A stretch of 64,000 bases of DNA. Source: Effrenium voratum (lineage: Eukaryota; Sar; Dinophyceae; Suessiales; Symbiodiniaceae). The stretch spans positions 129,501 to 193,500 of the forward strand of contig CAUJNA010000187.1 of NCBI GenBank assembly GCA_963377175.1. The letters are read 5' to 3'. The notes beneath the pieces are model-generated. The model saw nothing but the letters and a program-made list of their open reading frames with translations, had not been told where the DNA came from and ran no database searches. Positions 34,092-43,369 of the stretch are shown here, piece after piece. The translations under genes and the position numbers were made by a program. The stretch's first letter is position 1. Every line of letters starts with the position of its first letter.

Positions 34092-34459
34092 TGTAGGCGC
34101 AGACCTCTTCCATCGCCAGCCCCGCCGGGGCGCACTGGGTTCGAGGCGGAAAAAGAAACAAGTGGCCGGCAGGTTCTCGCGCCATGGGCTTGGCCAACGG
34201 CCGCCTGTTTCCACTGACGTCGGGGAATGCCAGTTGAAAAAGAAGCTCGTCTTATGGTGGGACTACAACCATTGTACTGCTAGAGAGTGGTGAATCAACT
34301 TCATGTTCGCCGGCTTGCCGCAAGGCTCGCCCCCTTAAGGCCGGCCAACAATTCATTCCCAGTGCTGCCTGAAAATCAGCAGTGCCCCGAGACAACATCT
34401 GAAGGCCGAACGAATAGTCACTGGGATCGAGTTGAACGCCACTTTGCCCAAGGACAACT

Positions 34460-34604
34460 GAGCCACAATCAAAACCTGGGTAGATGAAGGTTAGTAAGGG
34501 ACAATCCCAACGACAAATAGCAGCGGATCTCCGCCTTCTTAATTCTTGAAGCATGGTTCTGGGCTTGGACCATTTTAAGACACCGGGTTTTTGATTGTGA
34601 CTCA
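34460..34604 (+). repeat. Family-2 element, CACAATC subtype, complete
   Basis: Starts GAGCCACAATCAAAACCTGG and ends with its inverse GATTGTGACTC. The middle carries GCGGATCTCCGCCTTCTTAA, itself a small hairpin (GCGGA/TCCGC). Confidence 0.9.
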
Positions 34605-34949
34605 GATGGGGCGGGGGAAGACGCCAACACGCAGAACCCCTCTCAGGTATCACCCAGCCACTTCCATGCCTCGACCCCCAACCTCTTCTTTCGTATGCAT
34701 GTAAAGCTCCATTTGAACCTATGGGCTGAAAACCCGCATGAAGTTCTGAGGAACTTGCAACAAACATTTGGGCATGTCGTTTGCTTTGTAGGTTGGAACC
34801 CCAAAATGCCAGAGTTTTGTTTTTTGCGTTTGGCTTTTCCCTTTAAAACCAACAAACAAAAGGAAAACCAACTCTAAACAGACGAGTCACCCATTGGCCT
34901 TTGTCGGCTTCCTTTGGAAATCCGAATTAGATCTTACGCCGCTAGGCAG

Positions 34950-34984
34950 ACTGGTTCCGGCGCGAGATCCGGCGCATGCGCCAG
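34950..34984 (+). CDS. Short basic helical exon, first supportable piece of gene D
   Basis: Acceptor TAGGCAG at 34949 and CAG/GTGCGC donor at 34985. After two bases of a split codon it reads W-F-R-R-E-I-R-R-M-R-Q. Both edges are canonical and the codons are GC-rich, as in the solved genes. The family is unknown. It comes before the other coiled-coil exons on the same strand. Confidence 0.5.
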
Positions 34985-35487
34985 GTGCGCGTTTTGTTGC
35001 CTGGGAACCGTCGAGCTGTTTTTGTTGGGCCCTGTTGCCCAAAGGGTGGAAAAGGGTCAAACGTCCGAAAGTGCTTTAAAGGGACTTGATCACTAACGCT
35101 GTAATCTCGGTTGGATGCTTTGAGTTTGAGCGGCGACTCAAAAGGCTTTGGTGCGATGCATGTTGGTTACAGTGATACCAGAACTTGATTATGAACAAAA
35201 GTGTCCTAGAAATTGATGTTCTAGAGCTTTTGTTTTGTCCACGTGTCCTAAAAGTGGTGCCAAGGGCCGCCTCTTGCCAAGGCACCAGACACCGGAGATT
35301 CCTCGTAGACTTCAGCCCGCGGGGAATGGGTAAATCACCTGAAAACATAGGGTGCCTCTATAGGCAATCTAGTTGGTTTGGTTTAGCATGGAGCCTTAGC
35401 CATTGGGAGGGTTAGTTTCGGCCTGATTGGCTCCATGGTACGCTTGACAGAAGTCTTCTGGGCACGAAAATCGACACTTTGGTGGGC

Positions 35488-35608
35488 ATGAGTATATAGC
35501 CGTGGGTCAAAAATAGTTACCCCAAATGGATCCCTTGCAAGTAGAAACATGGACCAAAACCTGCGGTCCGATTCCCGGTGGCTTAGTTTTGATCCATACC
35601 CATATGAG
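35488..35608 (-). repeat. Family-3 element
   Basis: ATGAGTATATAGCCGTGGGTCA at the left, GATCCATACCCATATGAG at the right, with ACCTGCGGTCCGATT inside. There is no family-2 copy next to it. Confidence 0.75.
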
Positions 35609-35945
35609 GGCTGCTTCTCCACACCCAGCTCACCCTTGAAGTTGTTTCGAATGGAAGGTCATCGTCGAATAGCCTTCAAACTACCTCTTGAACCCAGTGG
35701 CTGGCTTTGATGAACCAAAAAGCAGCTGACTAGGCCATCTGAGGTTTTGGGGTGCTATTGAAGTAAATGTAGCCAGGATCACAGGGGTCAAATAGCAGTT
35801 ATGCATACACTTCGAGAAAAAAAGCAACACAAAAACAAACCATCAACTTGTCCATGGTCAACTTGTTTCGTTGAATGGGTTACCCAGCCACTCGAGGTGT
35901 TCAGCCCGTAACCAACTAGCACGGGCCACGTGCGGGCCGAATGAG

Positions 35946-36006
35946 TCGAGATGAGGAGCTGGAGACCCGGGAGCATGCCTTCCACTCCGTTCGGGACAGG
36001 GACAAG
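35946..36006 (+). CDS. Charged helical exon of gene D
   Basis: The frame reads R-D-E-E-L-E-T-R-E-H-A-F-H-S-V-R-D-R-D-K before an AAG/GA donor at 36006/36007. The acceptor is either ATGAG at 35945 or GTCGAG at 35950; neither phase joins directly to the exon ending at 34984, so an exon is missing between them. An upstream ATG at 35941 is in the same frame, so an initiating exon is also possible. No family is recognised. Confidence 0.5.
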
Positions 36007-37010
36007 GATCCCATGGAGTGTCTGGACGAATGGGAACGACCGGCCTGGGGGAGGGAGGGGGGGAGGGAGCACCATAAATAAAGCTTTGTTTGGGGTTGAT
36101 TTTCCCCGCCCCCCCCCTCCCCATGACTTTTGGTTGGTGGGATGTTCGGCCAAGCATGCGGTTAGCCAGTTGGGGTCGAATGACAAGGTTGACCCCACTT
36201 GGGACTCACAAGCGGGTTATAACCTACTAACAACTTAACTTGGCCCGAAGACCCGAGGGAATCCCAAGGCAACAGTTGTTTGGGGTCCTAGTATTACCAC
36301 TGACTATAGGCTAGATAGTCAAGCTCTTCTCCTGTTTTTTGCATGACGAAAGGAAGCAAAGGTAGCCATGCCCAGCAGTTTTATCAGGAATCTGAGAGTG
36401 AGCACCCAGCGATTGTGGGTGTTGGTTCCAAGGAGGAGCAACCATTCAGGTAACAAGGGGGATGCAGATTCGAGGGAAAGTTGGGTTTAGTGCTACTGTA
36501 GTGATGGAGTCATAGGGTTGGGGAAATCGTACAAAGCACCTGCCGGTCAAATATAGCGCTTCCTTTTCGGGCTGTGAGGGGTCCAAAAATTTGGGATGCC
36601 ATGCAGCCAGGGGCCCATCCGCATGGGCGGCAACTGTTTTTGTCGGTCGTGCCAACGTATCATTTCTTCGAACGAGCTGAGCAGTTTCTTGGTTTTAGAT
36701 GCAAACCCGTGGGGAACCAACTGGGCCTTGTTTTGGTAGCCTTTTCATTTTCAGGCCTTGTTTTGGATTTCCTACATTGCCCTTTACGGAGCCAAAGGCA
36801 TGAACCCGCGACCTATTGGGGACCTACACTCATAGGTTAAACATGAATCTCAGTCAACCATTTGGTTTGAACACGTGAAATATTTGGTTTGAAGACAAAG
36901 TGGTTTGTGGTTTGGGGTAGAGCGAGCGCTTTTGCGACCTCAGCTTCTGTTTCCAGAAATTCGGAGAGGGTCCTTTTCGGTTTGGGGTACATAGAACAAC
37001 CGTTCAACAT

Positions 37011-37218
37011 GAGCCACAATCAAAACCCGGGTAGATGACAGTTAGTAAGGGACACTCCCCTTGCCATAAATAGCTGCGGATCTCCGCCTTCTTAGTTCTT
37101 GAAGCATGGTTCTGGGCTTGGACCATTTTAAGACACCGGGTTTTGAGCAAGTGGGCCCAGAACCCAGAACTCACATGGTTTTGATTGTGGGAAGCTCATG
37201 GTGTTGAGCGATTATGAC
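37011..37218 (+). repeat. Family-2 element with an internal insertion or duplicated 3' end
   Basis: GAGCCACAATCAAAACCCGG at the left. The ACACCGGGTTTTGAG end is followed by about 30 bp of foreign sequence and then a second GGTTTTGATTGTGG end. The following GATTATGACTCACATGGG joins it to a family-3 element. Confidence 0.75.
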
Positions 37219-37330
37219 TCACATGGGTATGGGTCAAAATCATCCACCAGGGGACCGCAGGTTTTAGTCCTTGTTTCCATTTGCCAGGGCAACCCATTTG
37301 GGCACCTATTTTTGACCCACAGCCACATGA
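37213..37330 (+). repeat. Family-3 element, well preserved, abutting family 2
   Basis: CTCACATGGGTATGGGTCAA at the left and TTTTGACCCACAGCCACATGAG at the right. The inner GACCGCAGGTTTTAGTCC and GCCAGGGCAACCCATTTGGG are family-typical. Confidence 0.85.
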
Positions 37331-37361
37331 GCTTCGGAGGGTCGGAGGGTTTTCGGCCGAG

Positions 37362-37443
37362 GCTCTACAACCTGCTGGCGGAGCGGCGGAAAGAGCTGCA
37401 GCAGCTGCAGCACGTCTCCGAGGGTCTGGAGCACGCCGCCGAG
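37362..37443 (+). CDS. Coiled-coil exon of gene D
   Basis: Acceptor GGCCGAG at 37361. One base completes a codon, then L-Y-N-L-L-A-E-R-R-K-E-L-Q-Q-L-Q-H-V-S-E and G-L-E-H-A-A-E up to a GAG/GC donor at 37443/37444. Leu, Leu, Leu and Val recur at three- to four-residue spacing, a clear coiled coil. An alternative GT donor exists at 37424. The exon lies 31 bp after a family-3 element and is followed by a family-1 element at 37582. Confidence 0.65.
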
Positions 37444-37550
37444 GCGCCCTCCGGGTCCGACAGATGTCCGTGGGCTGGGGAGGGTGGGGTGGGATTCCCA
37501 CGGATGGCAAGGAGTCCATGTGATTTGTGGCTTCTTTATTTTTTTGCTTT

Positions 37551-37575
37551 TTATATATATATATCTATATTTATC
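37551..37575. repeat. TA microsatellite
   Basis: Short TA run inside the duplicated flank of the family-1 element at 37582. Confidence 0.85.
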
Positions 37576-37581
37576 TGATTC

Positions 37582-37700
37582 CTTTGTTGCATTTTGCCAA
37601 GGGATGTTAGGACTTTTTAGCTTTTTGCCAACTAAGGGGCTTTCCGCACTAAACCGGTAGAAATTAAGCACGTTTAGCAGGGGAGCAGAAAGCAACCGAG
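37582..37700 (+). mobile_element. Family-1 element flanked by a target-like duplication
   Basis: Full length (CCTTTGTTGCATTTTGCCAA to GCAGAAAGCAACCGAG). The 3' flank ATTCCCATATGGCAAGGAGT (37701) repeats the 5' flank ATTCCCACGGATGGCAAGGA (37493), and the similarity goes on through a T-rich stretch. Confidence 0.85.
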
Positions 37701-38366
37701 ATTCCCATATGGCAAGGAGTCCATGAGATGTTTTTTTGTATTTTTTTTTCTACATGCTGGTGTCGGGCTGCGTTGAAGCTGTATGCCACTTGCTTGGAAT
37801 TGGGCAGGGATTCCGTCTGGTTGATTCCACTCTCCCACTGTTCATGGAAAGTTCAGACTTGTTTGGGGCACTCCACTCGATCAGAAGTGAGTTCTAGTCC
37901 AAACAACCCGCGAAAACAATTGATGAGAGCCCTCGATCCATGGCACGTATCGATAGGATTGGCACAATGGCGGCATCTCCAAGGCAGCACCAATAATTTC
38001 CCCTTTCTCCCGTGTCTTGGAAGGTGACAAGGGAAGTCATCGCCGGTTGGAGCATACATGGACGCCTTTTGAAAGCTCGCCCCAAATGAATGGGCCTAGG
38101 GTCAGCCAAACGAACAAGTCCTCCATTCTGGCTCCTCGTTTTTGAGGGCACCAACCTTTGTTGGGTGGTTTACAGGGGACACCAAGAGGAACCCCGCCTT
38201 CCCCTATCTTGGGGCGGCAGCCCCAAAAAGCCAGGGAGCCTCACCGCACTCCATGTTTCATTCATCAAAGATCTACACACACACAGACACACAACGCCTG
38301 CACTTTTTTCCCCCCCGGCAAACCGGGAGAACATTGTTTGGGCGAACCCCCCAAAAGTTCGGAGAG

Positions 38367-38459
38367 AGACACGCGCTGGAGGCCCAGCGGAAGGCGGAGA
38401 GCGAGCAGAGCTTCGTGCGCCCGGAGATCGAGGAGCGGCTGCAGAAGGCCAAGCTGGAG
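38367..38459 (+). CDS. Coiled-coil exon of gene D
   Basis: Acceptor GGAGAG at 38366. It reads R-H-A-L-E-A-Q-R-K-A-E-S-E-Q-S-F-V-R-P-E and I-E-E-R-L-Q-K-A-K-L-E. The end is GAG/GC at 38459, or AAG/GC at 38447. Typical Glu/Lys/Ala-rich helix with Leu, Ile and Val in the core. The Pro in the middle may break the helix. It resembles the style of the exon at 17647 (EIEELLQK against EIEERLQK), which could reflect a shared origin or chance. Confidence 0.65.
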
Positions 38460-40008
38460 GCGGAGCTTGGAAAGCGAAGTGGATGTTTGTCGCTGGGGAG
38501 GAGGGGATGGGATCGATGGGTTGCCCCTTTAAAAGGGGGAGGACCAGGGGGGGAGTTGATTCTTTTCAACGAGGGGACGTGTTTTTTTCCCCCCCCGAAG
38601 CCGCCTACAGCAGAGTCGCCGGTCGACAATTATAGGAGAGCGAATCGAAAAAGCAACCCAGAGGGTAGCAGTGGGCAAGCTTTTTTCCGGGGACGAGGGG
38701 CTGGGATCGATGGGATCCATGGGGTTGCCCCTTCAAAAGGGGGAAGACCATGCGGGGGTTGATAGCAAAACTTTTTCCCATAAAGGCCCCCGGCTTTGAG
38801 GGGTGGAAGATCAGATTGATGGGGTTCCCAGTTTTGACCTATGGGGGGTTGATCCAAATGTTTCCATGAATGCCCCTCAGTTTTGGCCCAGGTGCCCTGC
38901 CTTTGAAACTGGGCATTTGTCAGGTGGGAATACTGGGAACGGCCTGCAGATTGACATGGCAGTTGAAACAACATGAAACAACTACTTGTAGAGAGCTCCT
39001 TTTCGGGGACTCTCAGCTGCCGCGATTGGAAAGGAGGTGTCTTCAGGCAGTTGCAACAGGCATTTACTACTTTGCATTTGCTTAACCTATCACGCGTGTG
39101 ACTCAGCGGGTGACATTGCAGGGATGCTCTTCCGAGTTGGTTGGATGAGGTTTGGATGTGTACGCACTATGGCAGGCTCTCAGTCAGAGCATGGTCCAGG
39201 TGTATCCAGTAGGAGTCTTTGTTGCGTGCTGCGTTGTGTTTTTGTTCCCTTCTTGTTTGGCTCAATATGGTGCAATCGCGTCCCGAATCGAACGCGTCCC
39301 CATTTGATCACGATCAGCAAGGAATCGACTGGACAAGAGGAGAGATTTGCTTCTGACAGAGCAACAGGATCTATCTCCACTGGCTGAGCATCAAACTGAC
39401 AAGTTTCTCCTAGAATCTGCCTTTACACCTTTTGGCGCAGAACTTTAGTTCAAGTTACAAAGGTCGACCTGTATTTTACTGGTTCCCCGGAAACATTGTC
39501 ATTTCAGCCACTCTCCCACACTAGCTGTTGAGACTGCCTTCCAACGGATTCCTATGCCAAGCTTGTCACCACAACGACCCCGTTGGGTTAGCCTCTGCCC
39601 GCGAGGTAGAGCAGCAGAAGCGGCTGAATGTGAAGCTTCAAGCAGACAGGCGCGAAAATTGAGGACGGTTTGCGTGGAAAAAGGCTTGAAAGGGAAAGAA
39701 GAAGTGATGGGTCAAACTTGGGTTGAGACCTGCTTCAACCGGCGGCAAAGTACCACTTTATGCAAGGTTCGCAGAGTTGTGGACAACGTCCAGCGAGCTC
39801 ACCCCACTCTTTCGTTTGGGGTCCTGTCGTGATGCCCCTTCTTCAACTTCCCCCCCCCCTAAAAAAAAAGAACAAACAAAGAAGAAGAAGAAGCGAATCC
39901 AAAGATACACAAGTAAACCAATAATCTAAGTATAGAGGGCTTCTTTTTCTTCCCTTCGCCCAACCAGGGAGCACCGGGCCCGAATCCCCCCCCCCCTCCC
40001 CGCCGTAG

Positions 40009-40081
40009 GCTGCGGCTGTCGAACCAGCGGAAGGCCGCGGAGGAGGAGCTGCGGCGGGTGGGCAGCGAGCTGCGCAGCAAG
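40009..40081 (+). CDS. Coiled-coil exon of gene D
   Basis: Acceptor CGTAG at 40008 and AAG/GC donor at 40081. After one base it reads L-R-L-S-N-Q-R-K-A-A-E-E-E-L-R-R-V-G-S-E then L-R-S-K. The preceding C-tract (CCCCCCTCCCC) can serve as a polypyrimidine tract. A family of repeated GCGACGA words and the large trinucleotide array follow directly in the intron. Confidence 0.65.
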
Positions 40082-40169
40082 GCGAGTGACGAGCGACGCG
40101 ACGCGACGAGTTCGCGACAAGTTCGCGACGAGCGAAACGAGCGACGCGCTGCTTCCATTTGCTGAAATG

Positions 40170-40510
<341 letters not shown>

Positions 40511-40545
40511 TGGATAGCATAAAGGGTGAATGAGAAGCCCCGCCA

Positions 40546-40690
40546 AACCACCAAACCACCAAACCACCAAACCACCAAACCACCAAACCACCAAACCACC
40601 AAACCACCAAACCACCAAACCACCAAACCACCAAACCACCAAACCACCAAACCACCAAACTCCAAACCACCAATTGGAGGGAAGCTGATT
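40546..40690. repeat. AAACCACC octamer satellite
   Basis: About 15 near-perfect tandem units, then AACTCCAAACCACCAATTGG and the flank AGGGAAGCTGATTAGTGG. That flank occurs inverted at 16063-16085. Confidence 0.95.
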
Positions 40691-42507
40691 AGTGGTTTCT
40701 GCCAAGAAGTCCGAAATGGGTTGTTCTCAACATATGGATTGGACCCTAAACATGGATGGTTTGCCCAAAGTGGCCACCATCAAAAAAAGACACATCCATA
40801 CTTGGATATGTCCAATTTCAGGGCGGTTTTAGACATCACCTTTTTGGGCTAAGTGAGATTCCGTAGGTTACATTGTTTAGGAGGGGATGAAGTGCTTGGT
40901 TTGGGGTTGGGGTTTCGGGGGCGGTGGTTGGGGGGTTTGGGTTGGGGTTCGGCGGTGCTTGAATGGGACAAGTGGGTGAGGGCTTGAGAGCAATGCCAAG
41001 TCTCCGAAAGTCATCAATTTGGTGCCATGAATCACATGAGCGACGGGCGTTGGTAGTTGGGGATGGTTGGGCTGGACCTTGAGGTGCTTGGAGGTGCTGG
41101 GGGGTTGTGGCACTTGGTGTGGTGCTTGGGGTTCTTGGAGCCTGACATTTTGGGGGAATTCGGGTTTTGGCGGCTCACGGGAAGATGATCGGTTTGGGTC
41201 GTTTTCAGCCCGTGGGGAATGGAATCCACTTCGATAGAACAGAAAGGGCTTCTCAAAGACGAACTTGTTCATAAAAAGGGGGATTCCCAAAAGTATCACA
41301 GAAGTGGTTGGATAAACCCTTGATCCCACAACCCTGAAAGGGATGGGCTAGACCTTCAAGGCGCGGATGCCCCTCGACTGGGCTGAGATGGATCTCTAGG
41401 TGCATCCGGTTGGTCGGATCTTCTTCGAGAGGATCCACGGGCAGAATGGTCTTTGGTTGGATGAGTCTCCGGATTTTCCACACCCCGGATGAGGTGGGAA
41501 TCTCCCTCAAAGTTAATCCACAACACCTTGCTTAAGGCGTGCTTTGTCACATGTTACAAAGTGCACATTCACGAAACATGCAATCCTCTGACGTTTCATG
41601 GCAAAAAACAAAAACACACATCATGTTACGTCTTTGCCGTTACCTGAAAGACAGGCACACCCAAGGGGTGCCCAGGGTTTACACCACCTGGCTCGCCGAG
41701 TTGTCTTGGAGCTCCGGGGCTTTTTTCTCGGCCGTGACGCGTCCGACGCAGGCGGCCTTGTTGCACCGGAAGGGCCCCACAGGGCCCGCCGGAGGCGACG
41801 TCGACGTCGATGGACGTGGCCGTTGCCCTCTGCAACGGCAAACATGTTCCGTTGGCATGCGTCATCATGATTTCAGTGAAGGGCAACACGCGTCAACAAA
41901 AAGGTGGAGTGTTTTGGCTTCCCTCGAACATACCCATCCTGTGGTCACAGTGACCTTTCACAATGGCTTTCCTTTTGGTCTCCCTCGAAATCCACTTGAG
42001 AAAGACAAATCCAGGCGGCATGTGTCGACCCGAGCGCCCTCGCTCGCGACAGGGCCCTCCAGCAACCTGGAGCAGCTCCGCCGGGGACCCGGCGGCATTT
42101 TCGGTGCCAGGGTTGGAAGGGAGCCGTTGGGCTGGGGGTCCCGATCCGAACATGTGCGAGATGGAGCCTGTGGGGAGCTACCGATCGGAGTTCGGCGGGG
42201 ACCTGGTAGCTGGGACATGTTGTGTGCACATCGCTTAGCAAGGGAGGCTGCACGGGGGATCAAGGTGAACCATACCCCTCTCCAGCTTTGCGGTGGGGTT
42301 AGATCTCCCTCAGACAGCTTCGGCTCGCTTCGCGCGTTTTTGGCTGACTGGGGCGGGGTTTCGGGGGTTCGGGACCCGCTGGCTCGAGCCGGGTGTCGGT
42401 TTGGCATTCTCACTTGCAACCCGAAAGGAATCGCGCGTTGCAGTTGCTGTCATTTTGGTGTGCCTTCCGGGTTCTTGGATGCACAGCTAAATTATGCTAC
42501 GTTGTTA

Positions 42508-42575
42508 CTTTGTTGCATTTTGCTTACATGTTAGGACTTCAACTTTTTGCCAACCAACCAGCAGGCACTGCATAT
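42508..42575 (+). mobile_element. Family-1 element, left half only
   Basis: CTTTGTTGCATTTTGCTTAC through AACTTTTTGCCAACCAACC, then similarity stops before the GGGGAGCAG part. Confidence 0.75.
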
Positions 42576-42597
42576 GCTACGTCCCCGCTCCAATAGA

Positions 42598-42616
42598 TAT
42601 ATATATATATATGTGT
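42598..42616. repeat. TA microsatellite
   Basis: Short TA run between the truncated family-1 element and the exon at 42714. Confidence 0.85.
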
Positions 42617-42713
42617 ACACATATTTGCAGACAGCCTGCCCGTTTAAAGTGCCACCCAAAAGAAAAACAGCACCAGCCGCCCATCTTTGCGGCCACCGTG
42701 TGCTCGCTCTCAG

Positions 42714-42756
42714 GCCGCGAGCTGGACATCGTGCGCGGAGCGCTGCGCCAGGACGA
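42714..42756 (+). CDS. Charged helical exon of gene D
   Basis: Acceptor GCTCTCAG at 42713. Two bases complete a codon, then R-E-L-D-I-V-R-G-A-L-R-Q to a CAG/GA donor near 42755. The frame stays open through D-E-R-K-R to about 42773, where AA/GC is another possible donor. Pyrimidine-rich sequence precedes it. It lies 138 bp after a truncated family-1 element. Confidence 0.5.
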
Positions 42757-42854
42757 GAGGAAGCGAACGCCTCGGTGAACCGCGAAATCTGTGCCAGGAG
42801 CGAGCAAGGAACGGTCGGTCCAAGGTTGTTGGGAACGGTCAGTCCGAGGGGTTA

Positions 42855-42956
42855 GAACAAGGGTACCCGATTTTTGTTTGCGGTGTTGTCTATTTTAGTA
42901 GGGGAACCCTACCAACCAAAAAAAGGGGTTAAGAAGGGCACTACTGGGGGACCTAG
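42855..42956 (-). repeat. Family-5 element, inverted copy
   Basis: GGGTACCCGATTTTTG, TTTTAGTAGGGGAACCCT and CACTACTGGGGGACCTAG are the reverse complement of the copy at 43245. Confidence 0.85.
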
Positions 42957-42981
42957 ACGGTGCAGTAGGTTTTGAGCATTT

Positions 42982-43107
42982 GTTCATTTGGGTGTGGGTC
43001 AAAATTAAACCACCAGGATATGGACCACAGGTTGTAGTCCAAGCTTCCAGTTACCAGGGCAAGCCATTTTGGGTACATATTTTTTTGACCCACGGCCATT
43101 TTACATT
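42982..43107 (+). repeat. Family-3 element between two family-5 copies
   Basis: TTTGGGTGTGGGTCAAAATT at the left and TTTGACCCACGGCCATTT at the right, with ACCAGGGCAAGCCATTTTGG inside. Confidence 0.8.
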
Positions 43108-43244
43108 TTTGCTTATTGTGGTTTAGTGGTTGAAATCCAACCACTTAACTGCTAAAGTTTGAAACTTTTTGCTCCCCTTCCAACGTGAACCAGGAGTCGA
43201 CGGAGCCGAGTTTGGCTATGGTCAGGCGGAGCCGAAGTTGGCTA

Positions 43245-43369
43245 CTAGGTCCCCCAGCTAGGTGCCCGACCTCTCACCCCTTTTTTGGTTGGGAGGGTTC
43301 CCCTACTAAAATAGGCTACAGAAAAAAATCGGGTACCCTTATTCTATCCCTTCTGCTGGAGGATCTAGG
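43245..43369 (+). repeat. Family-5 element, direct copy
   Basis: Starts CTAGGTCCCCCAGCTAG and ends CTGCTGGAGGATCTAG, the imperfect inverse. The inner GGGAGGGTTCCCCTACTAAA is identical to the copy at 8784. Confidence 0.85.

Larger units (their letters stand above)
31362..34949. other. Spacer between the PhyH gene and the coiled-coil exons
   Basis: No exon could be supported. The section from about 31940 to 33460 is locally repetitive: an inverted pair at 32460-33000, and a direct repeat of CAGCCTGAAGC followed by AAGGGGCA or GAGGGGCA at about 31948 and 33383. Family-4 and family-2 elements lie at 33966 and 34460. The 5' end of the next gene is not locatable. Confidence 0.5.
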
